From Ooceraea biroi (lineage: Eukaryota > Arthropoda > Insecta > Hymenoptera > Formicidae), in assembly GCF_003672135.1 (NCBI RefSeq), contig NC_039507.1:12454278-12518277 (forward strand): a DNA stretch of 64,000 nt. The letters run 5' to 3'. The translations under genes were made by a program, and so were the position numbers. The notes below the pieces were generated by a model, which was not told the origin of the DNA, searched no databases, and saw nothing but the letters and a program-made list of their open reading frames with translations. Shown one piece after another: positions 24,647-36,200 of the stretch; within the stretch, counting starts at the first letter, position 1, and every line of letters starts with the position of its first letter.

Positions 24647-26234
24647 TTAAGGCTGCGTTATCAATACATTTTCCAAGTACCTCACGCGCCCATTCAATTA
24701 ATTTGATTGCCGCTTTGAGCAGATACTCTGTACGTGTCTATCATGCATAGAAACTCACGGAAGTTCCCAGATATCCCCTTGACTGTACCACGAAGCCTCG
24801 GAAGCTTCATTTACATTTTAGTTAACGCATAAACTTTGCATGAGAATCGAAACGGAGTTTGCGTGTCGCCATCAAATCAGTGTGTCTCTTTCCAGCCGCA
24901 ATCTTGCGAATAGCAATCAACTGAAGCGCAAAGCCATGAAGAAGTGATACTATGTCCATGCAAATAATTAACAAATATCTTGGACATGCGTCATATCATA
25001 TCATTGCAATATGCATCAACTGCAGATAAGCTGCATAATGCATTTCGCAACACCGTATTTTTGTAAATAAAGAGAGCAGGATTCATGAGAACCACGGCGG
25101 TTAACGCACATGATGAAAGTCGAGCCCGAGGCACGTACTGTGTTTTTCGCGTGAGTCCATTAGCTGGGTCGCCAGAGAAAGGAGAGCAATTATTAAGGGG
25201 CATTTCATTAACTCGTTTGGTTAATTGTTCTTATCGGTGTAGCAAGCGGCCCTTAATAACCGCAGAAATTCTGTTTTCTTTGGCGGCTGCGTTGCCCGCG
25301 AGGGAAAGAGAGAGGAAGAAGGCAGAGGCAGTCCCTCTCAGTACATAAACAAGAACTTTCGCGTTATATGTTCCGTCTCTCTTTTCGCGGTTGCTACACG
25401 GCTTACGCACTTTAGGAGCACTCATGAAACACATAACGCAAGAAACAACGCGATATGACGCGTATACGCGTATGCCGGTACTCTGAAATGGCGTAAAATA
25501 TCGACGATAGATAAATAAGAGAAATGGAAAACTTGTGCACACACGTGGCTTGTATCAAACATAACGACCGATGAAGGAAGACTTGTGTGAAATTGTCTAC
25601 CGTGATCATGATGCAAGTAGACATGATGTGTTCTTGCCCATATTTTGCATTACAGCTAATCCGAGCTTAGCCTTTTATTCGATTTTTTGGCAGTAATTCA
25701 AATAAAATAAATATTATTTTATTTCAATATGCATATTACGCCAATAAAACTCAGTTAATAACGTTGTTTTGCAATCAAAATCAGAAATATTTCTGAACTT
25801 TATATAGAAATGTTCTATAGGAATAAGATTAAAGATTAAAGATAAAAAATACGTTATTTATTAGGCGGTCTTGACTAATAATATTAAAAAGAAATAATAC
25901 AATAAGAATCAGATATCATTTTCAAAGGTAGCGTAGAAGTAAAAAAAAGAAAAATCAAGAAATACACACACCACTTACATTATTAATTAATTTATTAAAA
26001 GAAGGTAAACTAGACTAGAGGAAAATAAACAATAAAATATATGTATATGTGTATTATTTTTTATTTGTTATTAGTTTAAATATTTTTTTGTTATTTTTTT
26101 ACTTTTGTTTTTTTGTCTATTTGCTTCATGCCATAGATATAGAAACAAAACTGCAGTCCTCATCAATATTTTTCTTTTTTTATATTCATTTATTTTATGA
26201 TAGTCTGTAAAATGGTCACTACAAATCCTGGCTC

Positions 26235-26238
<4 letters not shown>

Positions 26239-26266
<28 letters not shown>
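26239..26266. repeat. (AT)n microsatellite
   Basis: A pure AT dinucleotide run of about 14 units in AT-rich DNA. Confidence 0.9.
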
Positions 26267-26268
<2 letters not shown>

Positions 26269-27858
26269 CGGCCAACCATTTTTGCTGCATTTCCTCATTT
26301 GCTGGTATCCTATAAGTATTGCGCACATTTGCTACACTTATAAATATTTATTCTCATTTATAAATACTATTATCACTTAAAAATATTATAAATATATTAT
26401 CATTCATAAATATTGTACATAATATCAATCACAATATCCACATTATTTAAATTAATTACTTATGAAATGAACGTCGTGGATAAATAGGATTTTCCTTCAC
26501 AGTACACATACAGTACTCTGTGATCATGTTTCAATTTTAAAATATTAATTCTTATTATATGTTAAATACATATAATAAAAAGATTATCTCGTTCCGCACT
26601 TTTTTTTATATAAACAATCTAGAACAAGGTTTATTCCTCACTTTTTCTTACACCCCACTCTTCTTTTATTAGAAAGAGAAAACTATACTATAATATATCT
26701 GCTTTCTATCCTTTTTTGATATTCATTGCCAAGTAGAGAATACGCTCGGTCTATTCTTACTATGTCTATGATTGCAAGTAAACCATTTGTAAGGAAATAA
26801 TATGGGAAGTAGACTTGTTGTAATAGCTACACCCGCATTGATGCAATAGATATTGTATTTGCGTTCAATGATTCTTAAATATAATATATAAAACAAGATA
26901 TAAGACAATATATAATATCATATAACACATTATATAATATATAAGTCTTACAAGAGCCAACAAGATCGCGGAAGCAAAACAAATTACTGCTCGTCGCAAC
27001 TCGACTTTTTGGTTTGCTGTCGATCTTCTATCTGATCTACCGGTATCTCGCTTGTCTCGAGATCGACTTCTTGTTTGCTAGTTGTATTGTAATATCAAAA
27101 CGATTAGGCAATAACATAAAAACATCTCATATCTCATCTCTCATCTTATCATAATAGTATACAATAATACATGCAAAGAATATACCCGTCTGGGTATGTA
27201 CTGGATGACTCAATATTATAATATTAAGTCCCTACACATTAAATACAATGAAAATTAATTGATAAATGTGAAGCTTGTTATCTTTTTAAAAATTCATAAA
27301 TTGCGTTCCGTTCTCACGTGATTAATGCGTTTTTTTTACGAGAATGCGCGAATTAACAAATTTTTCTCGATTCTGATTAGGAGGCCTCGCAGTAACCGTA
27401 AATCGTGCAATTCGCCGCGGACGTATTCTTTTCCGAAATTACCTCGGCGTCTGCAGATTCCTCGGGCAAATCGCACCCCGGGACGTTAAGGACCGGCGGG
27501 CTCGTAAAAATCAATTTGCGCGGGCCACGTCGTGGGGCAATCAATTCGGCAGATTCGACAATCTTATTTGCAGGATTCCAATGCGCGCGCGAGGGTAACG
27601 ACGTCGGGTACGCTCCGCCAAGTCCGCGCGAAGGCTGTTCGCCAGAGTATTAAATTGGCTGACGCACCCGCCACTTCCGCTTGCTATGGCGTCATGCCGG
27701 TCTCGCGCAATTTTAAATCCGATGGTTTCTCGTTTCCCGGATCCATGAACCACTACGATCCGCCAAGATCCGCCACGTGGGACTCGCGATGAGCGGCCAC
27801 CCGGATCCGTTCTTGCCCGCCGAATCAATTTCCGCACGAAGTCCCATTAACGATCAGT

Positions 27859-27862
<4 letters not shown>

Positions 27863-27895
<33 letters not shown>
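27863..27895 (+). repeat. (TG)n microsatellite
   Basis: A pure TG run of about 16 units followed by a degenerate TGCGTGTGT tail. Alternating purine-pyrimidine DNA of this kind can adopt Z-DNA. Confidence 0.9.
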
Positions 27896-27898
<3 letters not shown>

Positions 27899-28464
27899 CG
27901 TGTGTATTGGAACAGCGAGAGAGGCAACTGTGTGTTGCGTGCGGGTGCTTTTCCTCGGAGTTTGCCTCCTCCCTTGCGACCCTTCGTGAATTTATTCGCA
28001 CGAACGCCCGGCACGTCGCCGAGGAATTCCATTAATCGACGGCGCAGGCACTTGGAGGCGACCGAGCTACCGCTTTATAAATGATGGTAACCATCGTTTA
28101 AGCCGGGATTTATAACCCAACCCGAGCCCTAAGCCGATATCGCGCCATGGCGTATCCAGCGACGCCCTTACTCTCGGTACATCGATACCAAACGTCGATC
28201 AAGCGCTCATAGAATTTGATGACTGGTTATTATCACAAAGAAATTATTCGCTGCATTTATTTTGTGATAGCTACAACATAATGACTTTTGATTGAGATGA
28301 TATTCTCAGGTATGAAAGTTTATTAACTGTTGAACTAAAGAACGTATTCTCTAGTACCTACACATTTTGAAAGGTAAATATTAATTTCATTGTTGATATT
28401 TAATTTACCAAAAGTATATTTTTTAAGTTACTATATATATTATTAACTTAAAAAAATATATATA

Positions 28465-29084
28465 CAGGGTGTTTCCTAAGTAAGTAGACAAACTTAAGGA
28501 GGATATTCCTTGGCTTATTTTAAGAAGAAAAGGTCATATAAACATATGTCCTAAACTGCTTTGTTTTCCAAAAAAGTACATTACTGTTTTCGTTCACTTT
28601 TCGGATAGCGTGCTTTAAATCCAGTAGATTTTTTTCTATGGGGACAGCTTAAATCTTTAGTTTACGCTACACCTATTCAAAATGAAGAACATCTCAGAAA
28701 TCGCATAATAGATGGATGTGAAAGAATACGTAACACTCAAGGTATTTTTGAGCGTGTACGTCAATCAATGGAAAGGAGAGTTGAGGCGTGTATCATGGCT
28801 GCAGGTGGACATTTTCAGCAGTTATTGTGATATTATTATTTTTCTTTTTAGTTACTATTTTCTTTTTCGTTATAATTTTTCTTTTTGGTTACTATTGTTT
28901 TTCATTTGTTTCATTTGCAATAACACAAACTGTTCTATAATAAACGAAAAGTGAACGAAAACAGTGATGTACTTTTTTTTGGAAAACAAAGCGTTTAGGA
29001 CATATGTTTATATGACCTTTTCTTCTTAAAATAAGCCAAGGAATATCCTTCTTAAGTTTGTCTACTTACTTAGGAAACACCCTG
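28465..29084 (+). mobile_element. Internally deleted IS630-Tc1-mariner element with 139-bp TIRs
   Basis: A 620-bp element with TA on both sides (28463-28464 and 29085-29086). The termini are CAGGGTGTTTCCTAAGTAAG and its complement. The inverted repeats are long, 28465-28603 and 28945-29084, and nearly perfect: I see one G/A change near base 35, a one-base gap, a two-base A-run difference and one T/C change. Between them lies the last third of a transposase frame (28618-28830). The left repeat joins directly to the coding remnant, so the front of the gene was lost in an internal deletion. It could still be cross-mobilised by a relative. Confidence 0.8.
28618..28830 (+). pseudogene. C-terminal transposase remnant (IS630-Tc1-mariner)
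   Basis: Seventy codons followed by TGA, with no start codon. The frame opens NPVDFFLWGQLKSLVY, which corresponds to the third catalytic Asp box of this superfamily (P-x-D-F-F-L-W-G; catalytic Asp codon at 28627-28629). It continues through an EEHLRNRI helix and ends in GIFERVRQSMERRVEACI and GGHFQQLL, the usual C-terminus of the insect transposases of this type. The first two catalytic residues and both DNA-binding helix-turn-helix domains are absent. The frame is intact over its whole remaining length, suggesting a young deletion derivative. Because it lacks a Met start it is easy to miss in ORF scans. Confidence 0.75.
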
Positions 29085-32000
29085 TATAAAAGATAATATA
29101 TGTATATATAAGTTAATATAAATAATGTATACAAGTTAATATATGTAGATATGCTATTGTAGGAGCGCGAGTTAAAGCGGTTTCTGGATAGACCAGATTG
29201 ATTTTTCTGAACATCCGTTAGGCAACCTGAAGAGGTCATGTTGTTTGTACCAGAATAGTACTCCTTTGTTCACCGGCACTATTTGTCAAAATATCTAGGA
29301 ATGTACCAAAAAAATAGAGACCGTAAAGACAAAGGTCTAGACAGGAAATCTTGAACGTTCACCGTGTGAAGACGTTTACGTTCGCTCTTATCACTGTACC
29401 ACTGTGTTATCCGAATTTTATATATTTATCTCTAATAAACTTCTGGATTTCTTTATTGACTCTTTCCTAAATAATAAAGAAGAGTTTTATTTATTGTTTT
29501 CCTACACTATATTTACTTTAAAATAGTTCACATGATTTTAAACACCGATCACGAAATCTCTTGGTTGAAGCTTCGAGCTCGAAACTTATGTCCTCTTCGC
29601 AATGGGATTCTGGCCAAAATCGATAGAAACGCTTGAGCGATCTCGAACAGACACGGCGAAAACTTGTTGCTCGATCATCATGTAGCGGCGTTGGACGAAA
29701 TTGTGTTCGAAATTTAATCCTCAAGCGAGCAACGCTCTCCCGTGATAAATATCGCGATTCCAACGGCCGAGTGACATCCATGAAAACAGTTTAGTCCGAA
29801 ATGTGAGTGCTGTACTGCTGTCGCGCGCGCGATTACAAAACGGAGTTGGCATTTTATCTGAATATTTATGTAGAAACTGCTGACGGTGCATTTCCGATTT
29901 GTGTGTCGCAGACATATCAGTATCATTGCGTATCAGATTTGATCAAAGATAGAGGGGCGAATTTAATAGATTTCCGATTGCACTTTTCCTTTTTTTTCTC
30001 CTTGTTTTTCCAACTTGTAATTTTTCGATCATAGCTTCGGTTATTTCTTGCATTGTATTGCAGTTAGTCAATTTCTTGCATGTAAGAAAGTGGCATTAAT
30101 CAGTTATTAATGTTACGGGATAATTCGCTTTGGAAAGACATTAAAAAGATCAAAGCAAGAGATTGAACGTTAATATCGTATCGTTTTTTTTTTTACATTT
30201 TTGTATAATGATTTCAGAACGGTGCAAGTTTCCATAAACTCTGATGCGTTACATTACATTTTAAATCTAGTTAGTCTTAAATCGCCCTTGCTAAGCCGTT
30301 CTCGTTGCCATCTCATTCGCCAGTACATTTTTAACGAAGTTGGTTCACTACTCTTTTTCGCGATAGTATCCGCTTAAGAGGCTCGACGTTTCCGTCAAGC
30401 CTTAATCAGTTTAAGCACAGGTTTTATCCACAAGCAGCCACGACCTGCTCTTTAAATTCAGAGGAAGCTTAACGTTTAAACCACCCCCGAAGTACTAAGC
30501 CTAAATAACTCTTTTCGATGCACTATAATTTTAATACTATTATTTTTTATTGAATACGAATAGTGTAATATAAAACTTTGTACAGGATGATTTATGTTTC
30601 CATGCAATTCTATAAACCGCCAAAATTTTGTTTCTTGATCAGTAAATTATCTGAGATGCGCTCAAATTTGTTTAAATTATTTCTACACTCTTTTATTATT
30701 TAATATTATAATATATATGATTAATTATATATTATTGCTTGTACTTGTTTAATAAAAGAATTTTATGTTAGCAGCCTTAAAAAATTTTGCAATCACAGGA
30801 GAAAAAAAAGAAAGGAAGAATAAGAGAGTAGGACTACCGGGACGTCTTGATATACTGTTGTCTTGCAACTTAGGTATGCTGGGATAAATGTATCTCTGCG
30901 TTGAACCAGGATTATTGGTTGCATAATTTAATACGATACCGCGAACTTTTCTAATAAAAGTTACAGCTTCTTTGCGTTTCCCTCTGACTATGGTACTTTG
31001 TCCGTTTGCACATTCCATCACAGTTATGTATCGCACATAAAAGTGAACGTGTGTGTGTGTACACGCGCACACGCAAGCATCGAGATATGCGCTATTACAT
31101 AGACACGAAATATGAAACAAAAGTTTTTACTATTGCAATAGTAAAAACGTAGTATAAAAATAAAAATAAAGAAGAGGTAACGATGGACAAACATCTTTCT
31201 GCAGTCAAAGTTCGGAGTGGTTTTTTGTGTTTTCGAATGGGCGCAGCAAATATTCTGTTATGCGAGTGGTAAGGTTTTTGGAGCGCAGGAGTCCACCTGA
31301 ACACAAAGTCAGTAGAATTTATAGTCGCGCCAATAGAATGACGCTGCCATTCTATTTCTTTGGAATTAAATTCCGCAGGTATCAGGATTCCGAAAAAGAA
31401 AAGAACACGAATGAACCACGCGGCAGAGAGTGATATAAATATGAGGAGAAATAACTGATGCACTCTCTTCCTCTCGAAATGATCTTTTTTTAATGTATGC
31501 TTGGCGATTGAGATAAGCACGAGATAGAAAACGCATAATTAAAAACTAACATTGTATGTCGCTACGCACGTCGGGTTAAATGCATACACATACGCGCATA
31601 CGTACGCACCTATGTCAATATGAAACGCGCTTTATATACGGAATGCACGTCGCTTGAATGTCGAGATGTTCACCAGGCTCTCTTCATTTTCTAAGCTGAA
31701 ACGTAACATCTCAAAGCATATTGGCTCTATGAGCAATTTCAGCGTGGAATCTAAGCTACGTTATAGAATTACGTAACATCTAATAGCTGACATGGCTTCA
31801 GAATGATTTGGAACATCTTCCTGTTTATCACTCGATTCTCTCACAAAAGTCAAACGGGATGTTCTCGTTGTTGAAGAGAACTTTGAAATAATTAGCGCAG
31901 ACTGCACAACCAGAAACACGTATGCCATCGTACACTGACAAACATGCCGACGGAGGATCGAATGAGCGCGGATGCGAGTCACTTCCGAGTGTTTATTGCC

Positions 32001-32447
32001 ATCGTTTGCCACGCGCAAATTAAAAGCTCGGCCAGCGCGGCGGTTCGTAGCGCAAGCGACATGCCGGGACGAGATCGCGTGCGTCCGTTGCATTTCAGTT
32101 AAATGCAGTTAACTGCGTCAGTTGGCGAAAGTAACGGTAGCGGACAAAATGCCGTAATTAGAGCGATAATTGTATGACGCGAGGGGTGCGCGTGAGGGCG
32201 ATGTGACGGGGCGGGGCGGCTGGAGGAAGGGTAGAATCAGCGCGACGCTGCCGGGGCAATCATGGTAATTATTCGTGAGCATGTTCATTACGGGGTGGCG
32301 GTATCTATACGAGAGGCGCGCCTAGGAGCGGCTAGATTTCGTCTCGGGCCATTGCTTCCTTTAGCCTACTTCGCGAGCACGATAAATCGAGTATGTACCA
32401 TTCCAGTTACATCACGAGTGCTTCAATGACAAGATCATGTATGTATG
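29085..32447. other. Non-coding stretch with CpG-rich patch at 32140-32340
   Basis: No gene recognised. It is AT-rich overall, with a 26-bp palindrome at 31123-31148 and a GT/CA-rich stretch near 31050-31080. A CpG-rich patch at about 32140-32340 contains GGGGCGGGGCGG (32208-32219), a GC-box-like sequence that could mark a promoter. No ATG exon is visible next to it. Confidence 0.45.
31123..31148. repeat. Perfect 26-bp palindrome without loop
   Basis: GTTTTTACTATTG followed directly by its reverse complement CAATAGTAAAAAC. It may be a binding site or a cruciform core. No neighbouring gene gives it a role. Confidence 0.8.
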
Positions 32448-32450
32448 TAA

Positions 32451-33204
32451 AGGTGGGTCCAGACATGTGTCGTATCATCGTATCGTATCATAATCGCGTA
32501 TCATGCATGACATGGATACGTTAGTTATAATGATACGCCGAGGCCTTGCTTTCAATCCGTATCCGTATCATTTATCTGTATCTCTTTATTAGTTTTCCAT
32601 CTAACGTATCGTTCCACGTTAACCTGCTGTGGAGACAATGTCTGTACAGTTAGCTGCTGTTAATTACATTTTTCTTCATTATTTATTGAAGAAACCGAGG
32701 AAATCACGACGGTAGTGGATAAAAAGAATTTTTGCGAATCGCGAAGTATACAGTGGCCCAAAATTATTGCGCGACTTAAAGTTTCAATCTGTTAGTGGAC
32801 AGTACAAAAACTTCACAAGAATGTCACCCATTGAGTTTGAGTACCTGATAAATTTGGTGGGGAAACAGATTTCCAAAATAGACACCACATATAGGAAAGT
32901 AATACCTGTTCAAAAAAGATTAGCCATAACTTTGCGATCGCTAGACGAAGCAACACGACTGAATCGAGTCAGGATCTCAGGATCGGTAAGCGTCCACACT
33001 GACTGTATCCGTATCTCGTATCATTTCTTTGATGTTTCGGCGAAATACCGACTTCAAATGGATCATGGTCGTATCGTATCTGCCTATTATTTTGATACAC
33101 AGATACGATACGCAGATGTGATACGGCGCACCGTCCACACTAAGCTAATCGTGATACGCGATCATGATACGATACGGTGATACGACACATGTCTGGACCC
33201 ATCT
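32451..33204 (+). mobile_element. Internally deleted PIF/Harbinger transposon (TAA duplication)
   Basis: A 754-bp element with TAA on both sides (32448-32450 and 33205-33207). The termini are AGGTGGGTCCAGACATGTGT on the left and the complement of AGATGGGTCCAGACATGTGT on the right. The inverted similarity runs for about 50 bp. Subterminal regions are packed with GTATCGTATC/GATACGATAC words in both orientations, likely transposase-binding repeats. A HARBI1-like coding remnant lies at 32716-32946. TWA duplication, TIRs and remnant agree on PIF/Harbinger. Confidence 0.85.
32716..32946 (+). pseudogene. N-terminal Harbinger transposase (HARBI1-like) remnant
   Basis: About 76 codons without an ATG, following a TAG at 32713-32715. 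The frame reads WIKRIFANREVYSGPKLLRD, then a YKNFTRMSPIEFEYLINLVG segment and KVIPVQKRLAITLRSL. The spacing of Y-x-N-F-x-R-M-S-P, F-x-x-L-x-x-x-V, an I-P-x-x-x-R-L-A-x-T-L-R-x-L segment and the basic start matches the region just upstream of the DDE nuclease domain in PIF/Harbinger transposases and HARBI1. After about 32946 similarity ends and the frame runs into the repeat-rich right end of the element. The catalytic domain is missing, so it is non-functional. The family identification is from motif recognition. Confidence 0.75.
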
Positions 33205-36200
33205 TAAGATGCGTTCTGTAGGGTCGAGAAGTTCCCAGCAAGCGTCTACTCGGATACTCGAAGCCGTCCGGCCTTTGAGAGATACCCAGATGGCCTAGAG
33301 GTATCCATTCGTGTAATGAAAGTTTAAAATTGATCGAGCATGTCCAGTGCTCTCGAACGGAATTTGCACTCGGCGTAATGGAAACCCGATCGACGATCAT
33401 ATCGCGCGAGGCCGCGTTAATTAAATTCATTTTTGTCTCTAGGAAGTACAAATATTACTGTGTACGTGTGCACGTACGGAAATTCACATTTTTGTCCCGC
33501 GCCACTTGCACGCTATATTTAATTAATTATGACTAAATGATTTTTTTATCCAATCCGGAACGCGCTATTAAAATTGCGCGCGACGCATTTTCTCGCGTAG
33601 TTGTGGAGATACGTTGGCTGATGACTAGAGTATTATCTCTGTCATTACACGTATAATACTTTTTCGTGCCACATAGTGAATTCATTTAGAGAGGAATAGT
33701 TTAATAATGACAGCAAGCGAGTAAATTTAATATTTAATATCAAATAATTAATTGAACTTTACTTTATCTCATTTTTCAAATAAATAAATCTCGCTTAACT
33801 TATCTTCTTACTACTTCGTTGTACAATGATCAGTCTAATAATATTTCATACAGGTTTTCATACAGGAATGAGGTTTATAGACGTAACACGTAACATAATA
33901 AAGTATAACGTAATAGAGAGCTACACATTCGTACCGTCCAATATAACGCTGTATACGCGTACATTAATGTAAATTCCATGTAAACATGATGGCAGTACAG
34001 GCTGGTGTGCATTTGCGGCTGTTTCAATCTGGCATGCTGATGACGTTAACAATTACGAGAAGGTACATGCATTATTTATTCCAATAAGTTTGCATACGTG
34101 GTACGAACGTACACTGCAAACATTGAGAAAATTTTGAAAAAACGAACGTTCAATGCAGATTGCGTTACGTGAACGTTGTATTTCGTCCCCTTTGAAAAGC
34201 GATACTCGTTGCACCGGGTTCCAAATTTATCGTCTACGCTGCGAAGGCAAGTAATGCAGTTTGCCGCATGCGTTTGAATAAATACGCACGCCACAATCGC
34301 GTCTCAATTACAGCGATAACATAATTGCTGCGAAACGAGCTCACATTTGAGCGACATTCCCCGGCAGAGATATCATGGCGTTTCCGTGCCATTCTATTAG
34401 TCTTTCATTCCCCGACTCGGGGCTATTTGATTCTCGTTTTAATACAGGCAGCAGCGCGACGGCGATTAGATTTCTCCGTGTCCTCTTTACTTTTCCCTGT
34501 TTTCCCCGTGTCTTCAAATACGAGCCGTATCTGCATGTATAATATTGTCGGCACAAAGAACGCGCGCGAGACCTTTGCCGCGACGTGGATTGCCTTGCAT
34601 CTTTCCTGTGTAAAACCCGCACAATGTGATGCGGTGTTTGCGGTTTCATGCAATTTTAAATTTTCGAGCCTCTGTATATTACATTGGGTTGTTGCTTGCA
34701 ATGATCCCTTTTTATATTTGTCCCTTTTTATGGCGTTGCTTAAAGCGACAAAACAGGCAGGTATCGAATTAATTCGCGTTGCAATTTCGTACAATTACAA
34801 ATTAAACTTTATCAAACAAAAATTGAATTTTTTCTCTTTTTTCAATTTTTCTCATATTTGAAAAACCCATTCTATACATATACATATATGTTATAAGGCG
34901 TAGAATGAGGTCTTTTTTTATTTTGCAAAATAATGATCAATATTAAATCACAATTAATTTTAATAATAATTTCGCTCTTGTTTATTGCTTTCTCTCGTAA
35001 TACTAAATAAATGTGTACATGTGTACTGTGTCTAAATGCTCGTGTCTAAATACGAAAGAGAGAGAGAGAAGGGAAATTAATTTAGACTATTGTACCATGA
35101 CATCAAAGGGAGACTGTTGCTCTAGTTAACGCATTGGCATCGCGTATTCTCCAATCTCAGTTGTGACATTGTACATTACATAGTCATTAATTTCGCATTT
35201 ATTAATTCATTAACTTTGCAACGCATTACGATGGAATTAAGACAGTTCTTCATTGTATCACGACGCAATGAAAATTGGTGGTAATATTTATGTTGTTGTT
35301 CACACTTCCTATTGATCTGTGCGCTTATATTATTAACATGAATGCGATATTATAGTAATAAAATAATTATCGTTAATGGGTTATGGGATATATTTACATG
35401 CATAAGTGATGTGCACTTTATTACATTTTGGAATTAGTTTAGCTATTAGTTTTCAGAATGTTACGTAGTATATTATGCAGCGTAGCGATTGTTCGTAATT
35501 GTACCAATTTCCATCAATAAAGCATATTCAGGATAGTTTATAATGAGTCTTCATCAGGGATAAATGTTTAACGGTACTTGCTAAATTGCTCAATACTTTC
35601 TTGCACGAATGAAAGGATGGGAGAACTGTTGCAACATTCATTCGGAAATTGATTTTAAAAACTACCGCAATTTTGCCTATCAATATAGAGCAGTTGAAAT
35701 GTCCATCACATGTGAGCAATCAGAACGAAGGGGTCAACCGGAAGGAAAAAATTGTATCTGTAATTGAAGGATATGGTGCGTATCCTGCATGGAAGGCTGA
35801 ATCAGTTATTGCAAAAATAGAACGTGATACTGATATCGACCGGTGATGATCGGTCTATAATGGTGCCACAGATTATTAAAAAAGGTTATTACTATTATTT
35901 TACTTAAATTAAAAATGCCAAAATTAAATTAGAAATAGAAAATTTATAATTTGAGCAACAAGAAAAACCGTGAATGCATAATAATGCAGCAATTTGTAAA
36001 ATTTCAATCAATCTTGACAAAGAAATGGCGGCATGGTGTGTGATTATAATCTCTGGCGTACCGTTGCTATTTGTATTGTATTTCTGTTGTTTTGTGTTGC
36101 ATGTTGAATATTAATTTGTAGCTATCGACCGCTTCGTTACGAACTCGTAATTAATTTGTCATTCTGCATAAAAATAACGGCGTTCCATTCAGCTCACTCG

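Larger units (their letters stand above)
24651..28462. other. Mixed DNA: AT-rich 25650-27350, CpG-rich 27380-28200
   Basis: No gene recognised. It contains an (AT)n run (26239-26266), a (TG)n run (27863-27895) and a CpG-rich island at 27380-28200 with overlapping compositional open frames on both strands. AT-rich DNA leads up to the element at 28465. Confidence 0.5.

Noticed and set aside
28712..28954. Plus-strand ATG-like frame inside the element at 28465
   Set aside because: It is an out-of-phase shadow. The true coding remnant is the neighbouring frame 28618-28830 with the transposase motifs.
34325..34861. 178-codon plus-strand open frame
   Set aside because: It starts with TTG, has no recognisable domain, and other frames on the opposite strand are open over the same DNA.
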